64,000 bases of DNA from Salmonella enterica subsp. enterica serovar Typhimurium str. LT2 (GCF_000006945.2 NC_003197.2:2852001-2916000); one strand, 5' to 3'; counted from the first letter of the stretch, positions 42,348 to 51,358 are shown. The notes: generated from the sequence alone by a model not told the origin. Numbers and translations are program-made.

Positions 42348-42914
42348 CTATTCGAGGTTGGCGTGCAGCGCAAAGCCTTTGGTTAAGCGATATCCCGTCG
42401 ACTGCGCCAGATTCACAATCATGGCGTCACCCAGCACCATGACCGCCTCTTCAAACAAGCTGCCGCCGGGCAGAATACCTTTCACATTCTCGGGTCCATC
42501 CGGCAGTTTGTCGGAATAAGCCGGGATCCTGACCGCCACCCCCGCCAGTTTCCCCAGCGTGGACTCGGGGAAAATGGTCAGCAAGGCCACAGTGCCACCC
42601 AGTTGCTTCGCTTTCGTTGCCACATTCACCAGCGAAGCCGTTTCACCCGATGCACTCGCCAGTAACAGCAGGTCGCCTTTTTGCAGCGCAGGCGTGACCA
42701 CATCGCCGACAACATGCACCTTCAGGCCGATATGCATCAGGCGCATCGCAAAAGCTTTCAGCATCAACAGCGAACGCCCTGCGCCAAAAACAAATACCGC
42801 TTTCGCGTCAGCAATGGCCTGCTCCAGACGCGCCAGCGCAGCGCCATCAATCCGCGACATCGCCTGATTCAGGTCGCTACAGGCAACGCCTGCAACAGAT
42901 TGCGTTTCCATCAT
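42348..42914 (-). CDS. 6-phospho-3-hexuloisomerase-like SIS-domain protein
   Basis: The 188-residue protein is a SIS-domain sugar isomerase: AVFVFGAGRSLLMLKAFAMR, HVVGDVVTPALQKGDLLLLA, SASGETASLVNVATKAKQLG and a C-terminal LTKGFALHANLE. The closing HANLE is typical of 6-phospho-3-hexuloisomerases, which convert hexulose 6-phosphate to fructose 6-phosphate. It overlaps the phosphoglucose isomerase gene by 4 bp. Confidence 0.88.
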   Translation of the reverse strand: MMETQSVAGVACSDLNQAMSRIDGAALARLEQAIADAKAVFVFGAGRSLLMLKAFAMRLMHIGLKVHVVGDVVTPALQKGDLLLLASASGETASLVNVATKAKQLGGTVALLTIFPESTLGKLAGVAVRIPAYSDKLPDGPENVKGILPGGSLFEEAVMVLGDAMIVNLAQSTGYRLTKGFALHANLE

Positions 42915-43753
42915 GCGTCCTCCTGACAGAGCGGGAATAAATCATCCTCATACTGGAGCATCCCCATGATTTCCCGGACATAGTTATCGACATGCCCCAG
43001 AAAATGAAAACGTTCCGGTGCGGCGCGGTAGCGCTGGTAAAGCGGCATATCGAAGGTGATGCCAAGATGCGGGTTCTCTTTGACGGTGGCGAATTTGATG
43101 CGCGGAACACGCGGGTAGTAGTGATTCTTGCGCACGCAGAGCTGCCCGTTCTCCTCCACGATGTAGCAGGCCATACCGTGGTAAAACTGCACCGTGTCGT
43201 AGTGAACCGTACAGGGTTTATACGCCAGATTGCTGAACACCAGCGGCCCGTCGCCGATATTGATGGAGCAGTGGCCATAATTCGGCGGCACGATAATGCT
43301 CTGCCCCTCCTTCACGACGGCCACGATAAGATCGTCTACCACCAGCTCCTGCGGCGCGGCGGCAAAATCCGGCGACTTTTGCAGGATATACGCCGCCGTA
43401 CCCTTAATTACTTCATACACCTCCGGATGGGTGTTGCGCCGCGTGTCGTTATAGCCGTGATAATGGCCACTGGTTTTCTTACGCTCCTTGCCAATCGTCC
43501 CCGGCATGATGATGGTGATGTCGTACTGATACTGGTCAGCAGCAAGCCGTTCCTGATCCTCCGCAAAGCTGAGACCGCGATAAACATCGTAAGCCGGTTC
43601 ATTACGCAGCCCTTCGGTGAACTCCGGTAAAACCACCGCCATCTGCCCGGCGCTTTTGCGGCCAAAGCCGAGATAGTTTAGCGGCGGTTTCAGCGCCATT
43701 ACGCCATCATCATCGAGATACAGCGGCAGGCCGCTGTGGTGTAGCTGTTTCAT
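42911..43753 (-). CDS. cupin-type glucose-6-phosphate isomerase
   Basis: The protein has 280 residues from the ATG at 43753. The cupin metal motif is seen as TSGHYHGYNDTRRNTHPEVY then EVIKGTAAYILQ, with the HxH, E and later H pattern of archaeal-type phosphoglucose isomerases; NYGHCSINIGDGPLVFSNLA follows. It would turn glucose 6-phosphate from the EIICB into fructose 6-phosphate, the entry to the PHI/HPS enzymes. Enterobacteria already have a non-homologous Pgi, so this copy is an acquired extra. Confidence 0.85.
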   Translation of the reverse strand: MKQLHHSGLPLYLDDDGVMALKPPLNYLGFGRKSAGQMAVVLPEFTEGLRNEPAYDVYRGLSFAEDQERLAADQYQYDITIIMPGTIGKERKKTSGHYHGYNDTRRNTHPEVYEVIKGTAAYILQKSPDFAAAPQELVVDDLIVAVVKEGQSIIVPPNYGHCSINIGDGPLVFSNLAYKPCTVHYDTVQFYHGMACYIVEENGQLCVRKNHYYPRVPRIKFATVKENPHLGITFDMPLYQRYRAAPERFHFLGHVDNYVREIMGMLQYEDDLFPLCQEDA

Positions 43754-43771
43754 TTTTGCCCCCTGTATACA

Positions 43772-43882
43772 CGTCATACTTCAAGTTGCTGCTACGTTGG
43801 CTGCGCGCCTTCATCCCGGTCACATAGTTATCTATGCTCCCGGGAACTCACGCGCTTGCCGCCTTGCTACAACTCGAATTAT
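43772..43882. repeat. ERIC (IRU) intergenic repeat
   Basis: The segment begins CGTCATACTTCAAGTTGC, has a central palindrome (CATAGTTATCTATG) and ends CAACTCGAATTATTTAG. This is the enterobacterial repetitive intergenic consensus, a palindromic element found only in transcribed intergenic regions. It lies between the EIICB gene and the isomerase gene, within the operon transcript, and may affect mRNA stability. The core differs somewhat from the consensus. Confidence 0.85.
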
Positions 43883-45424
43883 TTAGTGTATGGGTTCACA
43901 ATGTCCGGAAACCGGATGCGCTTTAATCGCGCGGATCGCCTCTTTCAGCCGGTCGGATTTCATGCCAAAGACGCTCTGAATGTTGTTCCCGACCTCAACG
44001 ACGCCCGCCGCGCCAAGCTGTTTCAGCAGCGCTTTGTCCACCAGCGTCTTATCCGTCACGTCAATGCGCAGACGTGACATGCAGGCTTCGATGCTGGTCA
44101 TATTCCCCAATCCGCCATAGGCCAGAATGATGCCGCTCACCAGGTCGTTCTGTTCGCTTTCCTGCGCCACAGCGGTTTCTTCGACTTCACGGCCCGGCGT
44201 CAGCAAATTCCAGCGACGGATGGCAAAGGTAAACAGGACGTAGTACACCGCGCCCATCACCAGCCCGACCGGGAATACCATGTACCAGTGAGGCGCTCGC
44301 GGCAGAACGCCAAAGAAGAGATAGTCGATAAGCCCGCCGGAGAAAGAGAGCCCGATGTGCACGCTGAACCACTCCATCAGCAGGAACACCAGCCCCGCCA
44401 GGACGGCGTGAATGCCATACAGCACGGGTGCAACAAACAGGAAGGAGAACTCAATCGGCTCGGTGATACCGCAGACGATGGAAGTGATCGCGCCAGAGAG
44501 CATAATGCCCTTCACACGCGCTATGTTTTCCGGGCTGGCGCAGCGGTAGATCGCCAGCGCAATCGCCGGAATACAGAACATCTTGATCGGCGTCAGCCCG
44601 GCCATAAAGGTTCCGGCGGTAATCGGCACCTGATCTTTCAACTGGGCAAAGAAGATAAGCTGGTCGCCATGCACCACCTGCCCGGCTTTGTTCACGTACT
44701 CGCCAAACTGCAGCCAGAACGTCGGCCACCAGACATGGTTAAGACCAAACGGGATCAGCAGCCGCTCGACAAAACCGAACAGGAAGGCGGACACGCCCGG
44801 CCCCTGCACCGTCATGGTATTCGACAGGCCATTAATCAGATGCTGAACCGGCGGCCAGACCACCGCCATCACCAGCCCGACAAACAGCGCGGCGAAGGAG
44901 GTCACTATCGGCACAAATCGCTTGCCGGAGAAGAACTCCAGCCATGAAGGAAGCTGGATGCGGTAATAGCGTTTATACAGCCAGGCGGCGATAATCCCGA
45001 TAATGATGCCGCCAAACACGCCGGTCTGCAGCGAAGGGATGCCCAGCACCATCGTGTAGTCACGCACCTGCGCCACCGATTCGGGCGTGATCCCCAGAAA
45101 CTGGCCGATGGTGACGTTCATAATCAAAAACCCGGCGATCGCCGACAGCCCGGCAATGCCCTGATCGTCACTAAGTCCCACCGCCACGCCGACCGCAAAC
45201 AGCAGCGGCAGGTTGGCGAAAATCGCACTGCCCGCTTCCGCCATCAGCTTCAGCACGTGAACCAGCCCGTCAGTGCCGAGAAACGGCAGGCTGGCGACAA
45301 TATTGGGATCCTGAAAGCTAACACCAAAAGCCAGCAAAATACCGGCGGCAGGCAGCATGGCAATGGGGATCATTAACGATCGCCCGATGCTTTGTAACAT
45401 TTGCAGAAGGTTGAATCTTTTCAT
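43883..45424 (-). CDS. PTS EIICB component, glucose/glucoside family
   Basis: The 513-residue protein has an EIIC domain with about ten membrane segments (SIGRSLMIPIAMLPAAGILL, PFGLNHVWWPTFWLQFGEYV, SIVCGITEPIEFSFLFVAPV with the conserved GITEP) and a C-terminal EIIB domain with the phosphorylated Cys in GNMTSIEACMSRLRIDVTDK. It imports and phosphorylates a glucose-like sugar. No EIIA domain is fused, so it probably uses Crr. It is the first gene of the operon with isomerase, PHI and HPS genes and is divergent from the SgrR-like regulator. Confidence 0.92.
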   Translation of the reverse strand: MKRFNLLQMLQSIGRSLMIPIAMLPAAGILLAFGVSFQDPNIVASLPFLGTDGLVHVLKLMAEAGSAIFANLPLLFAVGVAVGLSDDQGIAGLSAIAGFLIMNVTIGQFLGITPESVAQVRDYTMVLGIPSLQTGVFGGIIIGIIAAWLYKRYYRIQLPSWLEFFSGKRFVPIVTSFAALFVGLVMAVVWPPVQHLINGLSNTMTVQGPGVSAFLFGFVERLLIPFGLNHVWWPTFWLQFGEYVNKAGQVVHGDQLIFFAQLKDQVPITAGTFMAGLTPIKMFCIPAIALAIYRCASPENIARVKGIMLSGAITSIVCGITEPIEFSFLFVAPVLYGIHAVLAGLVFLLMEWFSVHIGLSFSGGLIDYLFFGVLPRAPHWYMVFPVGLVMGAVYYVLFTFAIRRWNLLTPGREVEETAVAQESEQNDLVSGIILAYGGLGNMTSIEACMSRLRIDVTDKTLVDKALLKQLGAAGVVEVGNNIQSVFGMKSDRLKEAIRAIKAHPVSGHCEPIH

Positions 45425-45544
45425 CTCGATCTCCTGAGCGCGTCTTTATGACAGGGATTCGCACAACAGCAGGTTCTGCTCCGAACACCTTCAGTATCCG
45501 AACCCGAAATGATTAAAAAAACAGCAACCAAAGACGAAAGTTAT

Positions 45545-45569
45545 TTCCGGTTTTCGCTTAAAACCGGAA
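45545..45569. promoter_or_regulatory. perfect inverted repeat in the EIICB/SgrR-like divergent promoter region
   Basis: TTCCGGTTTT and AAAACCGGAA are perfect 10-bp arms around CGCTT. The site is about midway in the 222-bp gap between the divergent starts at 45424 and 45647. It is a good candidate operator for the SgrR-like protein, and so for sugar-phosphate control of the operon. As RNA it could also form a hairpin. Confidence 0.6.
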
Positions 45570-45646
45570 AATTTATGAGGGCAATCACGCCAGATACCGT
45601 CAGAAAGGGATAAAAGAGGAAATCGCGTTCGGCGGGAGGCCATCAT

Positions 45647-47326
45647 ATGAGTATCTTCGAGGCGCATTTTCGCAGGCTGCACGCCCGCTACGGCGCAGGT
45701 CAGACGCACGAATTACAGATGCAGGAGATCGCCGCCATCTTCGGCTGTTCGGTGCGTAATTGTCGTATTGCGCTAAAAAAGATGCATCAGGAAAAATGGC
45801 TCGACTGGCAGCCCCAGCGCGGGCGCGGCAAGCGCTCACGGCTCCATCTGTTAACCTCGCCGGAAAAGCTGTTCAGCCAGAACGTCAATAAGCTGCTGGA
45901 GAAGCAGGATTACGGCAACGTGCTGCGGTTTATCGGCAACGACAAGTATCTGCTGGATCGCCTGAGCCTGTGGCGCTTTGGGGTACAGGATAAAAGCAGC
46001 GAAACGCGGGTACGCATCCCCTACTATCGCAATCTGGATCCGCTTAACCCACTCGTCCCCCTGCGGCGGACCGAACGCCACCTTCTGCGCCAGTGCCTGA
46101 GCGGACTGACGCGCTATGACGCCGTTCAGGGCAGGATCGTCCCCGATATCGCCCACTACTGGACCCATAACGAGGACTTTACCCGCTGGGAGTTCTGGCT
46201 AAAATCCACCGCCCGCTTTGCCGATGGCTGTGAGCTGGATGCCAGCGCCGTTCAGCGCTGCCTGCTCGCCGCCAGCCAGAGCCCGCAGTTCGCGCCGATT
46301 TTCAGCCCAATCAAAACCATTACCGCTGACGCCCCCTGGCATCTGGTAATTGAAACGCATCATCCGGTCAGACGGCTCGACTGCCTGCTCGCCACCCAGC
46401 CGACGATGCTGTTTGATTACCAGCACGGACACATCCGCTGTACCGGCGCTTTCCACCTGCAGGAGCACAGCGACAATTTTATGGTTTTGCGGCGCAATCA
46501 ACACTGGCATCAGGCGCGCCCCGGACTGGATGAGATCACCATTTTCACCTGGGCTCCGGAGCATATCAGCATGAGCTTTATTCCCCTGCTGCGGGGCGAA
46601 GAGGTGCAGGATGACCGCCCGCTCAACGAGCGTAGTCTGGAGCAGAGCTGCTGCTTTGTGCTGCTCGACGGTGACGGTGCCTTTGCAGATGAGGCCGGAA
46701 GACGGTTTATCAATTACCTGCTGCAACCTGTCGAACTCCTCAGCCAGACGCAGCTTCCCGACGAATACGCACGCATCCTCTCTGTGGCTCAGGGTATGCT
46801 GCCGCAGTGGAATCACCGCCCGGTAGATTTTGGCGGGATCACAGCGCCGTTTAACCTGCGTCAGCCGGTTATTATCAGCACCTTTCAGCAACCGGAACTG
46901 GTGGAGCTTGCCGGAGCAATTCGCCGCCTGCTTGAACGCTGGCATATTCGCGCCGAAATACGGATCGACGCATTTGACCACTTTAACAACCAGCTGCGCC
47001 CTCCCGCGGATATCTGGCTCAGCAACTTTATGCTCGATACCCTTTCGGTTCCGGCATTTCTGGAATGGCTAGCTTCCACCGCGCTGTTTACACGACTGCC
47101 TGAATCCCAGCGACAAAACCTGAACGCGCTGTTACCGACGATTCTAAACAGCGACGATGAACAGGCGTTCGCTACCATTGCCGCCTTTTTCCATGAGATG
47201 ACCCACCAGCGATATGTCATTCCTTTGCTGCATCACTGGATGGAATTTGCGACTGAGAAGTCATTTACCTGGCGGGATTTAAATACGCTGGGATGGCCGG
47301 ATTTCAGCCAACTTTGGCTCGAATAA
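45647..47326 (+). CDS. SgrR-family transcriptional regulator
   Basis: The 559-residue protein has an N-terminal winged HTH of the SgrR type (ELQMQEIAAIFGCSVRNCRI, ALKKMHQEKWLDWQPQRGRG) and a C-terminal domain like periplasmic oligopeptide-binding proteins (SBP_bac_5; RFADGCELDASAVQRCLLAA), but with no signal peptide. SgrR senses sugar-phosphate stress in E. coli. Here it is divergent from an acquired PTS operon, and so is likely its local regulator, sensing an intermediate. Confidence 0.88.
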   Translation: MSIFEAHFRRLHARYGAGQTHELQMQEIAAIFGCSVRNCRIALKKMHQEKWLDWQPQRGRGKRSRLHLLTSPEKLFSQNVNKLLEKQDYGNVLRFIGNDKYLLDRLSLWRFGVQDKSSETRVRIPYYRNLDPLNPLVPLRRTERHLLRQCLSGLTRYDAVQGRIVPDIAHYWTHNEDFTRWEFWLKSTARFADGCELDASAVQRCLLAASQSPQFAPIFSPIKTITADAPWHLVIETHHPVRRLDCLLATQPTMLFDYQHGHIRCTGAFHLQEHSDNFMVLRRNQHWHQARPGLDEITIFTWAPEHISMSFIPLLRGEEVQDDRPLNERSLEQSCCFVLLDGDGAFADEAGRRFINYLLQPVELLSQTQLPDEYARILSVAQGMLPQWNHRPVDFGGITAPFNLRQPVIISTFQQPELVELAGAIRRLLERWHIRAEIRIDAFDHFNNQLRPPADIWLSNFMLDTLSVPAFLEWLASTALFTRLPESQRQNLNALLPTILNSDDEQAFATIAAFFHEMTHQRYVIPLLHHWMEFATEKSFTWRDLNTLGWPDFSQLWLE

Positions 47327-48442
47327 TGCTACGCCCGCAAAAGCTCGCTAAAGGGCCTTTAAAGGCCTTTAAGGGTAAGGGAGATAAGTGCGCCATTGTG
47401 GCTGTCAATTCGTTTTGTTTAGCTCTTCCTGATTTTCTTCTTGCCTGGGAGAACTGGCATATTTTTTCGTTTCTGGATCCAGAGGAGCTGCGTCCGGCAT
47501 CAGAGTAACATTCCGCATGGTACGTTAGATCATTCTGCATACCCAATTCTGTTCGTTTAAGTATTTTAGGTACGGCTGAGATAGCGTGGTTTGAACCATC
47601 AGAACAATTAAAATCTACACCCGCAAAGGCTCGCTTTAGCGAGCCTTTGCGGGCGGCATTTCTGGATAATTATCCATGAAAGCCTCACCAGAGATGTAAA
47701 AGAATCCTTCCTGCCGCGGCATTCTCTGGACAATATTTTCCCAATCTTCTGATGCTCATGAAACCGCATACTGCATCATGATAATAAAGTTATTTATTAT
47801 CAATGAATTATGCGGATTAAATCAGCTTGACCATCGCATCAACAATGCTATTTTTACGGTAACTGCCGCAGTCCTGGGACTGCACCCGAGACAGCCACGA
47901 CCTTAGAGGACTGTGCCTGGCTGCTATGTCAGGTTGGTCAAGCCCTTAACCCCGCAAGCCGGACAATACGGCGGGGGCGTCTCTGACGCAGTCCGGTCGT
48001 TGTTGCTGCTATAACCTGTGCCAGTAAGAGGCAGGTTGGTACCGCCTCTTTAGACGGAGCGTATCTCTGCGCCAGTAAACAGGTTGCCTGAAACGGCGGC
48101 GCGTCACTTTGGAGGCGAAGCAAAACAAAGTGACGCCGACGCACACCGCTGCGCCAGCCGCCGTCTTATCAGGCTTATCGTTGTATTAACCCTCTGACGC
48201 CATCATTTCTGCGTCAAAAAGATAACAAGGAGGAATGAACAGTACCGGAGGCGGACCACGACGATCCGGGGGCATCCCTGCTGAGGCAGGCGGCCTGCAC
48301 ACCGTGCAGTACCGTACCCCACCATACCTCAACTCTCGCCTTCCGGCGCACCGGTATTGTTTAGCATGGCGCAGCTTTCGCTCTCCCATGCATTCCCCAC
48401 GCGCCGGAAAATATTGCTACCGCATCAGGCGGAGGAGTCAGC
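47327..48442. other. long non-coding stretch with structured leader upstream of integrase-domain gene
   Basis: The left part (47327-47800) has only repeats and hairpins. From about 47870 the sequence is GC-rich and full of stems: CAGTCC-TG-GGACTG (47871), GAGGC...GCCTC (48029-48050), and a long interrupted stem with GCCTGA / ACGGCGGC / GCGTCACTTTG (48086-48113) against CAAAGTGACGC / GCCGCCGT / TCAGGC (48125-48176). GCCAGTAA followed by CAGGTTG occurs twice (48020, 48071). It may encode a regulatory RNA or antisense control for the gene at 48443. Confidence 0.5.
47620..47653. repeat. perfect 15-bp stem hairpin
   Basis: CCCGCAAAGGCTCGC and GCGAGCCTTTGCGGG pair exactly around TTTA. There is no T run after it. 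A partial copy of one arm (CCCGCAAAAGCTCGCTAAAG) lies at 47335, right after the SgrR-like stop, followed by the repeated AAAGGCCTTT at 47357-47371. Confidence 0.7.
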
Positions 48443-48621
48443 ATGTCGCGACTGGCGCAGGATATGAAAAAACTGGCGCACCGCGCAGGTGGCAGCCACA
48501 AAACCGTCCACGACCGCGAACAGATGGCGCAGCGTTTTGCCCGTCATTTGCTGGCGCAGAATATTCAGGTCACCAGCACCTGCCAGCTCAAAGCCAGACA
48601 CATCGCGGGATATATTCATGA
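48235..48621 (+). CDS. possible 128-residue protein overlapping the integrase-domain gene
   Basis: The frame has a strong AAGGAGG ribosome site at 48226-48232, close to ATG 48235. It starts MNSTGGGPRRSGGIPAEAGG and includes CLAWRSFRSPMHSPRAGKYC. It overlaps the well-supported gene at 48443 by 179 bp in another frame, and the later part looks like a shadow of that gene. The first 65 codons may be a real leader or a small island protein. I leave it uncertain. Confidence 0.35.
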   Translation: MNSTGGGPRRSGGIPAEAGGLHTVQYRTPPYLNSRLPAHRYCLAWRSFRSPMHSPRAGKYCYRIRRRSQHVATGAGYEKTGAPRRWQPQNRPRPRTDGAAFCPSFAGAEYSGHQHLPAQSQTHRGIYS

Positions 48622-49318
48622 ATGGCTGGCGCAGGGTATTTCTCTGCGAACGCTACAGAATGAGATGGCAATGGTGCGCTCTATTCTGGCTGAAGCCGGA
48701 CGCACACAACTCAGCCAGTCAGAATTAATCAGCAACCAGTCGCTCGGTATCAGTGGTGCCAGCTGTGACGGGACGCACCGGGCCATTCCGGATGCACTTT
48801 ACCATCAGGTACTGGACCGGGTTCATCATATCGACGCAGGCCTCGCAGCCAGCCTGCAACTGGCGCGGGTGATGGGGCTGCGCGGTCAGGAAGCAGTACA
48901 GTGCTGCCAGTCGCTGAAAACCTGGGATAAACAGCTGGAAAAAGGGGCTGAACGTCTGCCGGTGATCTTCGGCACCAAAGGCGGGCGACCACGCATGACA
49001 CAGGTGACGGACCGGGAAGCGGTTCGTCAGGCAGTGAAAGAGGCGCTTGGGATTGCCGGGGAGCGTAACGGGCATCTCATTGACAAGCCGGATCTGAAAT
49101 CTGCAATGGACTACTGGCACAACCATCTCCGCGATACCGGGCTGACGGGGGAATACTCTCCCCACTCCCTGCGCTATGCCTGGGCGCAGGATGCGATCCG
49201 CTATTACGAAGAGCAGGGTCTGAGCCATAAAGAGGCGCTGGCGGTAACTTCAACGGATCTGGGCCATGGTGATGGGCGGGGAATATATATTGAGCAGGTA
49301 TACGGGTATACTGATTGA
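48443..49318 (+). CDS. integrase-domain protein (tyrosine-recombinase-like)
   Basis: The 291-residue protein has an N-terminal SAM-like domain (HDREQMAQRFARHLLAQNIQ, LKARHIAGYIHEWLAQGISL) and a C-terminal catalytic-like domain (LQLARVMGLRGQEAVQCCQS; YSPHSLRYAWAQDAIRYYEE; STDLGHGDGRGIYIEQVYGY), with R, HxxR, H and Y positions visible. It fits the Phage_integr_N/Integrase_1 type found in many enterobacterial islands. Whether it moves DNA or only regulates is not known. The start ATG has a GGAGGAG site. Confidence 0.82.
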   Translation: MSRLAQDMKKLAHRAGGSHKTVHDREQMAQRFARHLLAQNIQVTSTCQLKARHIAGYIHEWLAQGISLRTLQNEMAMVRSILAEAGRTQLSQSELISNQSLGISGASCDGTHRAIPDALYHQVLDRVHHIDAGLAASLQLARVMGLRGQEAVQCCQSLKTWDKQLEKGAERLPVIFGTKGGRPRMTQVTDREAVRQAVKEALGIAGERNGHLIDKPDLKSAMDYWHNHLRDTGLTGEYSPHSLRYAWAQDAIRYYEEQGLSHKEALAVTSTDLGHGDGRGIYIEQVYGYTD

Positions 49319-49483
49319 ATCTCACTAATACAAGATGTTTCATTCCTTTTTGTATGTAAAAATTCATAACTACTTTAAAATTTTAAATGCACAATAAAAG
49401 TATAGATAGATAATGTGTACTGTTTCCATTTCACCGCACTTGAGTTTAAAATACCAAGATTCATCTAAAACCAAGATTGTGTC

Positions 49484-51358
49484 ATGAAAATTTCATATTT
49501 AAAATCATCTCCGTCAATGATTGAAGTTTTAAAAAATAACTATGAAGCATTTATAATTCAAAACTATAAATTCAATCACTTAGGTTTATTTCATGACGAA
49601 GACAGTATTTATGCTGTAATACAGAATTACAAAGAATCTAATACTACGTTAGATGAAATACAAGAACTTTACAACTACAGATTTAAAACCGCAGGTGTTC
49701 CGGGACCAACGTTTACAGAAGAAGTAAAAGACAACTATATAAAAATAGATCTTAGAAATACATATGAAAAAGTAAGTTTATTTGGCCAACCATTTAACGC
49801 ATTCGAATTTAATAATAACATACGCATAGCCATACCATCTAAATTTCATCCTTTTCATGTTGACATGAAGTGGTCCGACAACAGTTTTACATTTACCTTC
49901 AATAAAGAACTTACTCCTAATGATATTGATGAAATCATTTTAATATGTGAAAGCTTAGGTTTTTATGGTTATAAATACAATATTAAAACAGACCATGAAC
50001 TACCTGATTATAATCATCAAATAAAGAAAAGTAATACACAAGGAAATCTTACATTAGTTGCGAGTCAATACCTTAGGAATAATCAACCTAAAGAAATCTT
50101 GGAGAAATATGAAGAGGATCAAGACTTTTGGACAGAAAAAAGAGCCAATATTTTTTCAGATGTCAATCTAACCAAGGATGAATGTCTTATTGATTCATTC
50201 AGAAAGAGTCAAAACAGATGCTTTGTCGATGCCAGTGTATTTCCACGAAATAACATAAGAGAATATATATCACTGTATGACACTGTAATCATTGCAATTC
50301 CATTAGCAGATTCACCCAATAGTCAGAGTTTTTATGACATTTTTAAAATAAGCAAGATTGAGCTGTTAGAGTTAGTTCGACGTGGACGTATAAAATTCGT
50401 CGCATTCCAAAATCTCCAGCGGTATGATTCAAATTTTTTGGCGGATGTTCTGTCTGTTGATCCAGAATGTGTATTATTTTCAAGAAGATTAGCCGCCGCG
50501 ACATTATTAGCAATTAGAGAAAAAACAGGATTATTTGGATTCGCATTTGATAGCAGCACTCAATATAACTTATTGAAAGAATGCTACAATTCAAAAGTCG
50601 ATGCACTTAAAATATTAGCAGAGTCGTTATCGGAAAATATAGCATTTTTTGAGTATGGCATAAATCAAAGAGGTGCATTGGGTATTAGTCAATTTTGTGG
50701 GGCAAGCTTTGCAGCCCAAATATATAAATCACGCGGTCGCGATTATGGTATTGAGCTAATGACAAGCGCAATGTCACTTGAGTTCTCACTAGGGCTAGGG
50801 GCACATCACTTTCCCTTTGAGCACACAGGTTATTCTGAGGTAAATGCCTGTAAAATCCTTAATGGCATATATAATGGAGTTCAGCAATCACAAAATGAAC
50901 TTCGAGAAATGGAGATACAGACTTTACTATCAAATATTTTCACTATTAATAACGACATGAATGTTCTCGAGTTAGATGACATCTTAAGCAAATACAGTCG
51001 ACGTATGATCCCACAAATATTACAAGAGTATGCCCATCTGACACCTGAAGAATTAAGCTTTAAGATATACTCTCTAAATAAAGATATTAAAGCAATTGAA
51101 AAGAGGAAGCAAAACTTGTCTATTTTAGACTTGTCAGGTTTTGCCCCAGTAGTTGCAGGGGCAGTAATGGAGTATAAGGGACTATCGGGAGCGGGTTATA
51201 TTGCGTTGCTACCATGGATTTTCAAATTATTAAAAGTCACCACCAATAATTCAAAGATATTCAGCAATGAAATATTTAGTAATTTAGAAGCTTTAACTTT
51301 AAATACTCCAAGAAACACAATGTTGGTACATAAAATAAGACAAGACATGCCTAAATAG
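49484..51358 (+). CDS. orphan 624-residue protein, unrecognised
   Basis: A large soluble protein that I cannot place in a family. The central part has QNRCFVDASVFPRNNIREYI and SLYDTVIIAIPLADSPNSQS, like a Rossmann-type beta-alpha unit, and then VRRGRIKFVAFQNLQRYD. The C-terminus has a weak hydrophobic patch (LSGAGYIALLPWIFKLLKVT). It is very AT-rich and monocistronic, directly after the integrase-domain gene in the usual place of cargo. A defence role is possible, from context only. Confidence 0.7.
   Translation: MKISYLKSSPSMIEVLKNNYEAFIIQNYKFNHLGLFHDEDSIYAVIQNYKESNTTLDEIQELYNYRFKTAGVPGPTFTEEVKDNYIKIDLRNTYEKVSLFGQPFNAFEFNNNIRIAIPSKFHPFHVDMKWSDNSFTFTFNKELTPNDIDEIILICESLGFYGYKYNIKTDHELPDYNHQIKKSNTQGNLTLVASQYLRNNQPKEILEKYEEDQDFWTEKRANIFSDVNLTKDECLIDSFRKSQNRCFVDASVFPRNNIREYISLYDTVIIAIPLADSPNSQSFYDIFKISKIELLELVRRGRIKFVAFQNLQRYDSNFLADVLSVDPECVLFSRRLAAATLLAIREKTGLFGFAFDSSTQYNLLKECYNSKVDALKILAESLSENIAFFEYGINQRGALGISQFCGASFAAQIYKSRGRDYGIELMTSAMSLEFSLGLGAHHFPFEHTGYSEVNACKILNGIYNGVQQSQNELREMEIQTLLSNIFTINNDMNVLELDDILSKYSRRMIPQILQEYAHLTPEELSFKIYSLNKDIKAIEKRKQNLSILDLSGFAPVVAGAVMEYKGLSGAGYIALLPWIFKLLKVTTNNSKIFSNEIFSNLEALTLNTPRNTMLVHKIRQDMPK

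Noticed and set aside
42992..43630. 212-codon plus-strand frame opposite the cupin isomerase
   Set aside because: Antisense of a conserved enzyme, no independent support.
44288..44947. 219-codon frame opposite EIICB
   Set aside because: Hydrophilic, His/Arg-rich antisense product of membrane-protein codons; not a real gene.
46199..46981. 260-codon minus-strand frame opposite the SgrR-like regulator
   Set aside because: Shadow; no ribosome site or known domain.
47840..48234. Retron msr-msd or c4/cI immunity RNA
   Set aside because: Strong stems are present but there is no reverse transcriptase gene and I cannot match the sequence to c4 or cI; kept only as a structured leader.
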